Source: Coniella vitis
Taxonomy: Eukaryota > Ascomycota > Sordariomycetes > Diaporthales > Schizoparmaceae
Reading direction: 5' to 3'
Length of the DNA: 64,000 nt
NCBI GenBank assembly: GCA_011317545.1
Contig: WUJK01000005.1
Location: 434,001-498,000 of the forward strand
The translations under genes were made by a program, and so were the position numbers. This document shows, in pieces, positions 1-9,808 of the stretch; the stretch's first letter is position 1, and each line of letters opens with the position of its first letter. The notes below the pieces were generated by a model that made no database searches, was not told the DNA's origin, and worked only from the letters and a program-made list of their open reading frames with translations.

Positions 1-377
1 AGGCCAGGAAATATTGAGTTGTTGCCTCCATAAGGTTGGACACAAGCATGCAGTTAAGGTTGGCGGTAGTACCTTCCTTGTCCCACGCTTTTGCCAGGTA
101 GGATGGAGAGGAAAGTCTGGCCAAAACTGCCGAAGCGACTACTGGTTGCCCTGTGTGCCTGCAGGGCTCTAGGGGATCCAGAAGCCAGCCCGCTCTGCCA
201 TGCATCACGCAGCACGCTGCCACACGACGTCGCCGCCCGATGTCGTAGGAGAGAGAAACGAGAGCATTGGTATCCGTTGCTTCTTGCGGGAGCTTGCCTC
301 CCCTCCCTGACTCTGAGAGGGCATGGGAAGATCAGGCTTGGCGCATAGATGCATTCTCTTACTGCTTGCGGGCGTGG
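1..377. other. 5' edge, no gene recognised
   Basis: Open frames here are short, overlap each other on both strands and lack a recognisable domain. I see no splice-supported exon. The sequence may be the downstream flank of the possible minus-strand ORF at 378-755. Confidence 0.4.
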
Positions 378-755
378 TCAGTGTGGCAATATCCTTTTGT
401 TTGGGTGGTAGTAGTGGCTATTGTTGTTGTTGTTGGTCACTGCTGGTTGAGAATTGCTGGATGGGTTCATTTGACTTGTGTCATTTGGTGGCATCTTGGT
501 GTTCGTTGATATATCAGGCGCCCGCGCCCGCAGTGCAAAAACGCCAGCTTCTTCTTTTCTTCTTCCACCAGATCCTTTTTGTTGTTCGACCCAAGCACTG
601 TTTGGTTTATCTTCTTGTATAGATTCTAGCGTGGCGTTGACGCCCTTCTTCTTCATACCTTCTCTTCTTTTATGTCTCTCTGCCAGCTCGTTGCGCCTCA
701 GTGATTCGAGGCGGTATTCAAAAACAGGACACTGCGAGAAGCCATTCAATACCAT
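378..755 (-). CDS. possible small protein of unknown function
   Basis: A single-exon frame of 125 residues starting at the ATG at 755. The N-terminal half is charged and helix-like (around ELAERHKRREGMKKKG). The C-terminal half is rich in Asn, Ser and Pro, with a run of five Asn, and ends in a short basic stretch (HPNKRILPH). I do not recognise a family. In its favour, the composition looks protein-like rather than like a shadow frame. Against it, another open frame covers the same DNA on the plus strand, and its start lies only 93 bp from the start of the secreted-protein gene at 849, which leaves little room for a divergent promoter. Treat as tentative. Confidence 0.3.
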   Translation of the reverse strand: MVLNGFSQCPVFEYRLESLRRNELAERHKRREGMKKKGVNATLESIQEDKPNSAWVEQQKGSGGRRKEEAGVFALRARAPDISTNTKMPPNDTSQMNPSSNSQPAVTNNNNNSHYYHPNKRILPH

Positions 756-848
756 ACAACAAGAACAAAACCAAATAACCAGGAACTTTTGTGCCGCTAC
801 ATTTCGAGGCAGAAGGAGCACGGACTGTTATATATATATTAAAGAAAG

Positions 849-1523
849 ATGCTGGCCATCGATTTTATCCCGCTCCTTGTCGGACTGGCACACCTCGCCT
901 CTGCCAGTCCTCTCACTCGGCCAGCGAGCGCAGACGTCAGTCTCGCAACTACTGCGGCCGAGAGCAGCAGCAGCAGCAGCACCACCACAGCCGTTGCAGC
1001 AATCGTCACCACGCTGCAGCGTCCGGCGTCATCTGCCGACAAGCCAGCACGCAACCACGGAGGAGGAGAACAGCGCGACGCACAAGCCTCGCCGCAAGCG
1101 CAACGACGAGCCGATTTCGCCACGAGCCCCGCGAGCTCAACCGTCGCCGTCGCCGCACCCACGAGCACCGTCGCCGCCGCAGAAGACAGCTTCAATGACG
1201 ACAGCGCACGAGAAGCTGCTGCTGCCACCACGTCCAAGACGCAGGGTTCCGCCGACGCCGCGACCACTGCGGCGCCCACGGACAACCCGTTTGTCGACGC
1301 GGACCTTGCCAAGGAAGGATACAGCGAGTTGACGTACTATTCGTGCGAAAAGTATGCCACGGCTACGCTGTGCGGTTGGCACGAGCCTGTTATCCATGTC
1401 GGCAAGACGGGCGGCGCTGCGAGGCACGGTGGCCGAGGAGGAGGGGTGGGAGCGCGACCGGGACTTGTGGCTGCTGGTGCTGCCATGTGCGGAGCGGCGC
1501 TGAATATGATGCTAGCGAGGTGA
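849..1523 (+). CDS. small secreted, probably GPI-anchored protein
   Basis: Single exon, 224 residues, ATG at 849 just after a TA-rich stretch (830-840). Residues 1-19 form a signal peptide (hydrophobic core FIPLLVGLAHLASA). The middle, about residues 30-145, is Ala/Ser/Thr-rich and disordered, as in heavily O-glycosylated wall proteins. A short ordered block follows (SELTYYSCEKYATATLCGWHEP, positions about 159-180) with two Cys that could form a disulfide. The last 25 residues are Ala/Gly/Val/Leu-rich after a Gly/Arg spacer, consistent with a GPI-attachment signal. The YYSC...CGWHEP block resembles small secreted proteins of filamentous ascomycetes with no known function. A cell-surface role is inferred from composition only. 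The Ser run is encoded by an AGC microsatellite at about 963-981. Confidence 0.75.
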   Translation: MLAIDFIPLLVGLAHLASASPLTRPASADVSLATTAAESSSSSSTTTAVAAIVTTLQRPASSADKPARNHGGGEQRDAQASPQAQRRADFATSPASSTVAVAAPTSTVAAAEDSFNDDSAREAAAATTSKTQGSADAATTAAPTDNPFVDADLAKEGYSELTYYSCEKYATATLCGWHEPVIHVGKTGGAARHGGRGGGVGARPGLVAAGAAMCGAALNMMLAR

Positions 1524-2261
1524 TGCTGGGATCGTACGTTGGGCCGGAGGTTCGGACGGATGCTAGGAGATTTCTCGCTTTGCGGAATTTGGGAGCCCTT
1601 TAACTTTTCTGTTTATGCATGTACGATTCTCGGTTTGCGTGGTCTGATGATGGGTACGATTTGGGTTGGGAGCTGTCAGTATACTCGCCTCTTCCAAAAG
1701 GCACTGGTTGTTATTTGGATTCTTTTTAGTTATACTATAACCTGTAATCCGGCAGATCAGACTGGGTCGCAATGCTGGTGAGCATGTACCAAGAAATAAG
1801 GGCAAAAGACAGACTAAAATGATCGTAGTCAATCAGGGTATCAAAAGAATGGCGGCGCATGCGAGTGCTTTATTGTTTTTGATGCTAAGTTGATCGTATA
1901 ACCACTGCAGTCCCATCCGATTTTCACGACGCCATGACTTCAAAAACAGAACTTCTCCTTGTTGGTATTCCCGAACAAGACCTCATGTGGTGGTGCATCA
2001 TGGGATCATGAATTTTGTTTGAAGGCGCAACATCACGGGCGATGCCGCGTCTCGACTGTATGTCCTCACTGCCTGCCTGTCTGTTTTCCTGTCTGCGCAT
2101 ATACCTGCCAAACAAAGCCTGTATAGCCCTCGCAAAAGCCCGACCAAAAACCAACTCGCAAAGTGAAGTGCTTCGGTATAAATGAGAAGCAGCAGAGGAC
2201 GGGAAAATCGTGGATTCGACGAGACCAGATCGCGAGACATGGGGAAGGGGGGGCGAGTCGC
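1524..2261. other. convergent 3' flanks, no gene
   Basis: This is the space between the secreted-protein gene (+) and the eS24 gene (-), which end towards each other. It should hold both 3' UTRs. The open frames are short and overlap in several phases, and none has a recognisable domain. Confidence 0.6.
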
Positions 2262-3182
2262 TTATTTCTCCTTCTTGGCCTTGGCACCCTTGACCTTGGC
2301 AGTGCCGCGGAGGGTCTTCTGTCTGTTCTTGCGTTGCTTGCCTAGAGACAGGGAAGAAAAAATATCAAGTCAGCCACACACAAGTCCACGTCCGCAAGAA
2401 TGCCGCGGTAGAGAAGAGGGAATGAATGCATACGCTGCTGTCTGCTGGCCTTCTCAATCTTCTTGGCCAGGCCAACGCGGACCAGGCGGTAGTGGGGCTC
2501 GAACTTCTTCATGGCCTCGGGGGAGTCGTAGACAAGGGCGAAGCCGGTGGTCTTGCCACCACCGAACTGGGTGCGCAGACCAAAGACGGAGACCTGGTCC
2601 TTGCCAGCCTTGTACAAGCCAGCGAGCTTCTCGCGGAGCTCATCCTTGGCAATGTTAGGACGGTTGGGGTGCAGGATGTCACTATCATGAAGCAAAGCAA
2701 GTCAGAAAACGAGCCCGAACAAAAAGCGTATCTTGTTGTGCCATGCTGTGTGCAGGTGGAGCCCCTCCAAAAAAGTCCAAGATTTCAGGGTTCATTCGAC
2801 AAATTGACAATCTGACTTTGTCCATTTTCCTCCTCTTGAATAATGTTGAAGGACCGTAGCGGCTCTTTTGTCGTCCTTGTCATCGCTCCCAGAGTCTCCT
2901 GGTGCAGGCCCAACCGAGAGCTTCGCGGATGCACAATTGAGGATCGCCGATTTGATCCGTCGCAGTCGAAAGGCGGTCACCGTCCGGAGCAGCTACTGAT
3001 TTCCTCCTCCTTGTGCTTTGCCATGTCGATGAACCCGTGTGGACAGGTGCAGGGGCGCATTGGGGCCAACAAGAGTCGAGAGGGTGGATGGATACTCACA
3101 CGACCATCTGCTTGCGACCCAGGAGAGGGTTGCGGATGAACTTGCGAGTCCGCAGGGTAACGGGGGTGTCAGCGTCCGCCAT
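2262..3182 (-). CDS. RPS24: 40S ribosomal protein eS24
   Basis: Structural protein of the small ribosomal subunit. Exons on the minus strand are 3182-3100, 2681-2434 and 2341-2262, giving 136 residues, close to the usual eS24 length. Splice sites are GTGAGT...ATAG and GTATGC...CTAG, and phases agree. The product starts MADADTPVTLRTRKF and has the eS24 hallmarks GRKQMVVDILHP, FGLRTQFGGGKTTGFALVYD and a Lys/Arg-rich C-terminus ending KGAKAKKEK. The first intron is long for this window (418 bp) and begins 83 bp after the ATG, a common arrangement for fungal ribosomal protein genes, where early introns can carry regulatory signals. The second intron is 92 bp. Confidence 0.95.
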
Positions 3183-4474
3183 GTTGTCTTTGTCGAGCTG
3201 TCGAAGTGGCAGAGATCTCGAGGCAGATGGGTGGGTGATGGTGGTGGACGAGGGAACGAAGGAAGGGGAAAGGCAAAGTCGAAGTCGAAGTTTGACTGAC
3301 TGGGGTACGATTTTCGCGATTCAGCCTGGCCTCTACGCAACACGGGCCAAGCCAGCCCGCCAGAGAATTTTTGGGGCGCGAGCAGCAATCTGTGGGTGGC
3401 CCGTGCTTTCCCCCGACCGGACACAAGTTGCGCTAATCTTCTTTGGGATGTCCCCGCATAGGATAATCCGGCTCCGTTCTGTGACCCTAACCCTCATCAT
3501 CCGCTTGCTTCCCTGCTAGCACCCGCCTTCTCCAGGCAACGATGGCAGCACTTGATGAAAACACCACGCTGTTGTTGGCCTCAATGGCGTCCGTGTCGCG
3601 GTACGTCATTGGCTCCGGGAGTGACTCACTCGGGCTGAGGCGCTTAGAGACTACGGTGAGGTGCATCCAACCAACATGCTCCAAATCGATCTGATGGCGG
3701 CCGTACCCTCGCTACTGTGACCTTGTATGCCAGGTCTCGACTGAGGCCGAAGCAGCGTTCCCAAAGACAAGCGCCGTCTTTGCTGACTTTGGACTGAGGC
3801 AACCCACTTGCCATTCATCAGCACTGGCTCGAGGCCCGGAGGCTGGATGAAGGAGCCAGTCTGCCAGCGACGAGATGAGGCTGAGGTGCGGTGAGTGGGC
3901 TGTGTACTGCACCCCGGAGGCCAGGTGCATGCAGTGGCCCGCCTTACGTTGTTCCTCCGCCAAGAAGCAGACCACGGGCTTTTGTACACTTGCTGCTGGT
4001 CTGGCACCGTCCAGCATGGACAACAGTGGTTGAGGAATCAAAAGAAGGCTGCTGGTGGACCCAGCATGGAGGCAGGCAGGCAGGCAGGCTGTACGCTTCA
4101 CAATCTTTGTTTGCCGATCCGCCATGCTTGCTGGCATTGATTGCTTGAGTCACCCGCCGAAAAGCAATATTGCGATACGTAGCAAATGAAGACCGCCAGC
4201 CAGATCACATATAAGTACTTGCCTTGGTGCCCAAAGGATAAGCACCGCCAGTCTCACCCTCATTCCCATCAAGCCTCGCCGTGCTCACCTGCTCCAAGCC
4301 GCATTATCTTTAGGACTCTTGTATTTGGACACGCTCTCTCTGTCTGTCACTTATTGTTTACCTGGTTGAGCATCGCAACAAGTCCTCACTTTGCATACTC
4401 TCTTCCAAGTTACCATTTAGCGCGAGGTTTCATCATTCGAACCATTCCACACTGCCCACCACAGATTGAGAGCC
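3183..4474. other. divergent intergenic region, promoters of eS24 and the AAA ATPase
   Basis: About 1.3 kb separates the two divergent starts. It contains a short GGCA/CAGG tetranucleotide repeat at about 4072-4089, a TATA-like element (TATAAG, 4210-4215) about 260 bp before the AAA ATPase ATG, and a CT/CA-rich leader between. No coding sequence is supported. A frame at 4186-4500 overlaps the TATA-like element and the ATPase start, and looks like a chance frame. Confidence 0.5.
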
Positions 4475-6652
4475 ATGCCCTCGAGCACCACAGGCACTGA
4501 ACGCACTTCCACTACAAACGACACAATGGATGATAAAAAGGCCCCCACGGCTGGGCCAGCACGCCAGCCTTCTCTTGCAAAGAAGTCTTTGTTCCGACGC
4601 GCAACCTCAAAACTGCGTGCCGCCGTCTGTCTTCCCGACAGCAGCACAACTGGGGTTGCCTCTTCAGCAAGCTCTTACGCACCAGCTAGCAATGGAGCGC
4701 AGAACACCCAAAGTGTGACACAAGACGCAGCTACGCAGGACAAGGAGAACAAGGACCAGACAATGAAGTGCGAATTCAAGCATCTTGACCGCAAAATAGA
4801 TAACGAAGACAAGCCGTATTTTCTGGCGCGCAAGAAGGACGAGATTGAGCTGGATGAGAAGGACTGGTGGCAACTCTTTGCCTTTTGTGTTGTGAGGAGA
4901 TACGATTCAGAGGGAGACTTGAGCGAAACTTGTCTCTATGTCAACCCACAGCCTTTGCGTCAGCTGCTTAGGGACGTCATTGGCGACTATCCCTCGGACC
5001 CCATCGACGTGGATGATGTGCAGATATCGGCGCCTTACCACTCACTCTTCCACTATCGCAAAGAGATTGAGGACGTCGGTGTCAAGCGCTTCGACGCAGC
5101 AGGCGACGCTCAATCCAGCGAACAGCTCAAGCTGCTCCTGAACTGGATCAAGACGACCTTTGAACTCGAGATTGCGGCATACGAGAGATGCCTTGCTAGC
5201 GATTTCAAGGCTATCGCGTATGACAAATTGTGGACGCTCTTCCGCCCCGGCACGGTTGTTCACGCAGAAGTCCAGGCTCAACAACGAGCCTTCCGCGTCG
5301 CGAACTACTGGTACACTACTGATGACGAGGACGATCAAGGCTTCTATATCCAGACTTGCTTTGTAGACTATGACGGCGAGAGATTTGGCGAACGAAGAAC
5401 CGACCTCATGATTGCCAAGTACGCAGGTGCCAAGGATATTTGTGCCCACGACGTGAGGCCTTTTGGATTTATCGAGAACGGGCAGGAGATTCGCGAGAGT
5501 CTCTTGAAGCGGGGCAAGCAGTTCGAGAAGCTGGCAGCTGGGCAACATTTTATGCAGTACAAGGGCATCGGCTTGAAAAGAGACATTGAATGCCCGAAAA
5601 ATTATCACAGATTCGATGCCACGGGCCGCATCATGATCGACTGCAAGACCTACCACCGTCTTGACGCCAATGACACCATCTGGGTACACAGCAGTGGCAA
5701 GAATCGTGCAGGAGAGCCGTTGACGGATGAGGACTTGGTGATTGCCAACTGCAGGGTGCGAGGGTATTCTCTCACAGCCAAGCGTTTTCTGGAGCTCACT
5801 GTGGATTCGATTTCCCCAATTGAGTGGAACAGCCGGTGCTTCCAGGATCTCGTTCTTGACCCAACAACAAAGAGGACGGTGCAGGCTCTTGTTTCCACAC
5901 ACGCACAAAACAGATTTGGAGCACCCGAGGATGGTTTCGAAGACATTGTCAAGGGCAAGGGCATGGGGCTTGTCTGCGTGCTCCACGGCCCTCCCGGAGT
6001 CGGCAAGACCCTGACGGCTGAATGCGTTGCCGAATACGTTCAACGACCTTTGTTTATGGTTTCGTCTGGTGATCTGGGTACCGATAGCGAGGCTCTGGAC
6101 AGGCATCTGACCAAGATCATGGACATGACCTCGACATGGCGCGCCGTTCTCCTGATTGATGAAGCAGATGTGTTCCTGGAGCAGAGAGCCCTCCATGACC
6201 TGCACCGCAATGCCATGGTCTCGGTATTCTTGCGCGTGCTGGAGTACTACTCGGGCATCCTTTTCCTGACGACGAATCGCGTGGCCACCTTTGATGATGC
6301 TTTCAAGAGTCGCATCCACATTCCCATCCGCTACACGGATCTCGACTTTGACTCTCGGCTGCAGATTTGGCGCAGTTTCTGCTCCAAGATTGCTGGAGGC
6401 GTGAATATTTCGGACAAGGAGTACCACAAACTAGCCGACCACGACCTCAACGGCCGTCAAATCAAGAACGTCATCAAGGCAGCAGAGAGTTTGGCCGCCT
6501 TTGATAAGACCAAACTCGACTATGAGCGGCTGCAACAGGTTACCAAGATTCAGGCGACGTTTGAGAAAGATTTGGAGAGCTTTGGGGAGATAGACTACAC
6601 TGCTCCTGGCGCATCAAAGCGGCACAATGAGAGCAAAAACTTGTATTTCTAG
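4475..6652 (+). CDS. AAA+ ATPase with DUF7025-like N-terminal region
   Basis: Intronless, 725 residues. The open frame extends nine bases upstream to a TTG, but the first ATG is at 4475. Residues 1-80 are Ser/Thr-rich and disordered. Residues about 215-335 resemble the fungal DUF7025 region (around FVDYDGERFGERR). The AAA+ core follows, with Walker A GPPGVGKT at about 505-512, Walker B VLLIDEADVF at about 558-567, a sensor-1 Asn in TTNR at about 600 and a following SRIH Arg likely to be the trans-acting finger. A helical lid lies C-terminal (NGRQIKNVIKAAESLA). Proteins of this layout are expanded in filamentous fungi and are thought to be ATP-driven remodelling enzymes; substrates are generally unknown. 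There is no signal peptide or membrane segment, so a soluble intracellular location is inferred. Confidence 0.9.
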   Translation: MPSSTTGTERTSTTNDTMDDKKAPTAGPARQPSLAKKSLFRRATSKLRAAVCLPDSSTTGVASSASSYAPASNGAQNTQSVTQDAATQDKENKDQTMKCEFKHLDRKIDNEDKPYFLARKKDEIELDEKDWWQLFAFCVVRRYDSEGDLSETCLYVNPQPLRQLLRDVIGDYPSDPIDVDDVQISAPYHSLFHYRKEIEDVGVKRFDAAGDAQSSEQLKLLLNWIKTTFELEIAAYERCLASDFKAIAYDKLWTLFRPGTVVHAEVQAQQRAFRVANYWYTTDDEDDQGFYIQTCFVDYDGERFGERRTDLMIAKYAGAKDICAHDVRPFGFIENGQEIRESLLKRGKQFEKLAAGQHFMQYKGIGLKRDIECPKNYHRFDATGRIMIDCKTYHRLDANDTIWVHSSGKNRAGEPLTDEDLVIANCRVRGYSLTAKRFLELTVDSISPIEWNSRCFQDLVLDPTTKRTVQALVSTHAQNRFGAPEDGFEDIVKGKGMGLVCVLHGPPGVGKTLTAECVAEYVQRPLFMVSSGDLGTDSEALDRHLTKIMDMTSTWRAVLLIDEADVFLEQRALHDLHRNAMVSVFLRVLEYYSGILFLTTNRVATFDDAFKSRIHIPIRYTDLDFDSRLQIWRSFCSKIAGGVNISDKEYHKLADHDLNGRQIKNVIKAAESLAAFDKTKLDYERLQQVTKIQATFEKDLESFGEIDYTAPGASKRHNESKNLYF

Positions 6653-6846
6653 AGATAATAAAAAGTTTTCCCCCAAAAAATTAGAAAAATTTCCACGATC
6701 CGAGTTCTATTTGTCCATGTCCAATGTCCTCCCAGTTCTATGTCTATCTAGCCGTAGCGTTGACTGCGCCGAAACCGAATATCTCGCACGTGTCTCTAGC
6801 GACACCAAACCGGCAGTTTTGAGATGATCCCAGCCAATCTACCGCT

Positions 6847-8181
6847 TCAAAGCTTTGCGCGCTCCCTAAACTTCTGGTTCTGCTTTGCCAGGGGCGCTGC
6901 CTCGGCTCCAACCTGGCCCTTTCCTTGGACCTCGCCGGGCCGGCCCAGCTCTTCCGACTTCTTGGGCGCACTAACGTACCCGCCCTTCGCATTGTCCGTG
7001 TTCGTAATCCGGCCCTGTGCATCGCGCGTGATGCCCAGCTCCAGCAGCTTGGCAAAGACCTGTGCAAAGTCGGCAAAAAACGCATTCTTGTCCGCGGCGT
7101 ATGCCTGGACCCACGTGCGGAACTTGGCATCGCGCACCAGGGCCATGTCGGTGGGCAGCATCATGAGCTCCTCCTCGGTGACGGGGTCGACGGCGGCGAA
7201 CTGCACCGTGCCGGAGCCCGGCAGCGTCTTTTCCTTCCACTCCTCGGAGAGGAGCAGGCGGAAGTACTGGTTTGAGAATCGGGTGGGGTTGTTGACCCAT
7301 TTGCCCTCGAATCCCGAGTCTTTGTTCAGGCCATGTCAGTTACTAACCCAGGAGTGAAGAAGATCAGGTTGGAGAAGAAGGGTTTTGAGGTGGTAAGGAG
7401 TGGGGAGAAAGAGAAAAAAAGAGAGAAAAAGATGGAAAAAAAAAAAGAAAAGAAAGAAAGCAAGGGGAAATCAAGCACATACTAGCAGTGTGACAACGAC
7501 CCAAGTTGTGCGCTCCCGACAAGGCCACAATCTCCTGATCGTTGAACCCCATGCGGTAGAAAACGGCACGGATGTGGTCGGCGCCCTGCGCCGCATCGGG
7601 CAGGCGCCCCCGCGGCGGCAGCTTGCTGTCATCGACATAGTCTGTCCGGCCCGGGCGCCAGGGGACCGCGGGCCCGCCCATGGCCTCGACGGCCGTCGCG
7701 CCGGCCAGCGTCCACAGGTCCGCGTAGGTGATCCACGGGTGCGTGCGCTTGACGGGCTCGAGGAACAGGCGCGCGTGCTGCAGGCCCGCGTTGGCGGGGT
7801 CGCCGCCCTCGGACTCGTAGCGCATGCCGGCGCCGTTGCTGCCGCCCGTGTCTGTCTCTGCATCGTACGTGCCCGCAGAGTGCCTTGTGGGTGTGTGACG
7901 GGATCATGTCCTTGTTAGCGGTTGTCTCTTGGGTGTTGCCTCACCGTCCAAGGCAGAGAAGGAGAGGAAAAGAAGAAGAAAAGGGAAAGGAAGAACAGAG
8001 AGAATGCTGTGGGCAGCCAGAGGTGCCAAAGGGGTGGAACACCATACCAGGCAAGTCGCACAATCACAGGCCCAGCGCTTCCATCGTCGTATTCGGGCTG
8101 CTTGAGGAGGTCGATGATGGACTGCCTCACAGCATCAAAGTCGCCCGGTCTCGAAGACTTTCCGTTGGGTGGTGCAGCCAT
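6847..8181 (-). CDS. class I haem peroxidase (cytochrome c peroxidase-like) with C-terminal AKL
   Basis: Exons 8181-8048, 7883-7483 and 7319-6847 give 335 residues; introns are 164 and 163 bp with consistent phases. The product belongs to the class I plant/fungal peroxidase superfamily, which reduces H2O2 using cytochrome c or a small reductant. Key residues are visible: distal Arg42, Trp45 and His46 (VRLAWHSAG), proximal His170 (ALSGAHNLGRCH) and Trp186 (GFEGKW), the position of the radical Trp of cytochrome c peroxidase. There is no mitochondrial presequence: the protein starts MAAPPNGKSSRPGD and enters the catalytic domain directly. It ends ...FRERAKL, and AKL fits the consensus for a peroxisomal PTS1 tripeptide. 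This suggests a cytosolic or peroxisomal enzyme distinct from the mitochondrial Ccp1. The stop is at 6847-6849. Confidence 0.9.
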
Positions 8182-9808
8182 GGTCTCGGTTGCTGCAAGC
8201 AGACAGGCAAAGAGGCGACAGTGGCGTGAAGGATTATGGGCTCTGGACCAGTCTCAACCAACTACAAAGTGATCTCACTCAACAGCCAATGTGAATCAAT
8301 CAAAAACCCCAAGTTGCAAAGGGACAACGAGCAGCTCGGAGAGCGAGACGACAAGCAGGACATAATACGGCCAAATCACAAGCGAAAAGGACCTCGGCTT
8401 GTCGAGGGCAAAAAACGACCCACCGCTCCTGTGTGGATTCACCGTGGACGGGAGAACGGGGGTGGGTCATTGATGAAAAAGTCAGCAGCCTTGTGAGTTT
8501 TCCCGCTGGCCGCACATGTCATGTGGAATCCACCAAAGGCGTCCATAGTACGGGGTAACACGGGGACAGCCTCGTAGGAGGAACCTGGGGTTGCTGTGGC
8601 GTATACGGACGGCACAAGCCATGGGAATGTACTTGGCAACAAACTGTCTGATTGTGTGATGAGCAGTGCCCTGTCCGACTCAGGACTCTGGACGGCCGTC
8701 TTGTCATTGACTGAGAAGACGGGATCCACACACATCTGAGAGTTTTAACCCAGGGACAAAGCGCTAACAAGACGGTTCAGAGCGTGGCGAGTTTGCCGTC
8801 TACATAGCACTACTCATGTCCAGGGCCCCGTTGGAGTCCGACCCGGGAGGCGGTTCTTGTGCCAAATGTAGCAGCGAGTCGAGTTCTCACAGATGCCTTA
8901 TCAGAGGGATATTGGTTGGGGCCGCCTTTTGAGGGCAGCAGTGTTGCATATATAATATGGGCCAGATCTATCTACCTGCAGAAAGCGGACAAGCACGAAT
9001 CCCCAGTGTCCATGGCGTAAAGATAGTTGCAGGACTTGGACGAGAGCGTGAGTCTAAGCTGGCATCTTGTCTGTGGAAGAAGTGCAAAAGACATGGCAAA
9101 ACGGACGGTTTCAAAAGACAAAACTGACAATAATGGCCTGACAGCAGCAGCAGCAATAGCAGGAAATGACGCTTCTTTATGAGTGATCAATTGATTGATT
9201 GACAGGACTGGATAGATCAAGCCTTACCCTTGAGAAAGCGGAAACGAAGCAGGGGCTGGCCAATGACAAGGCCAGGATTCCTCATGGCACCAAAAGAGGA
9301 CCCCGCAAGGCAGGGCAGAGAGCACCAGCCTTCTGGCAAGGCTGTCGGCCCAAGGCTCTGCATACTTGCAGGTTCCTCGTTTTATGATTCGGTGCGTCGT
9401 GACCGCCCAGCTACTATGACAGCCCAGACAGTGCGGTGCCCACCTCAGCTCCATCAGTACTTAGGAGAAGACGAACCGCACGAGGCCTGGGCACCGTATA
9501 CGTGCCATGTACTTGGCGCAAACACTGTACACGGCATGTACTTTCTACCATGTAGGTCTGTCTGCAGATCAGGCAAGTGGAGGTCGCTGGAAAATTGGAG
9601 TTCCATGTGGTGACGGGTCAGGCATTCTCGTCTTACACTTGCATGACTTTCCCACGTCCATGCGCACGTCCGACTTGCACTTCTCCTGCACCACCAACAA
9701 ACACCACGCAGGAGCAGTATTGGAAGGGGCTCCCAATTAAAGAAACGACAGCCAGAGTGACAGCGTTTTCTGCCTTTGGGTTGTCCTGAGAGCAACCCTG
9801 CCCAAACA
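8182..9808. other. divergent intergenic region, no gene
   Basis: About 1.6 kb between the peroxidase (-) and the methyltransferase (+). It holds a TATA-like TATATAA at about 8949 and several GTAC-containing words around 9503-9560 (for example CATGTACTTGGC). Frames on both strands are short and unrecognisable. It presumably carries both promoters. Confidence 0.5.

Noticed and set aside
839..1312. 157-codon minus-strand frame rich in Ala and Val
   Set aside because: Antisense of the Ala/Ser/Thr-rich region of the secreted protein, a typical shadow of GC-rich repeats.
478..1332. 284-codon plus-strand frame
   Set aside because: It overlaps the secreted-protein gene in another phase, and its Arg/Pro-rich composition is the product of shifted Ser/Ala codons.
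4186..4500. Upstream frame overlapping the AAA ATPase start
   Set aside because: It contains the TATA-like element, so most of it is probably not transcribed. No domain.
5042..6427. 461-codon open frame on the minus strand
   Set aside because: Complete antisense of the AAA ATPase. The plus-strand frame has Walker A/B motifs, and the minus frame has no domain.
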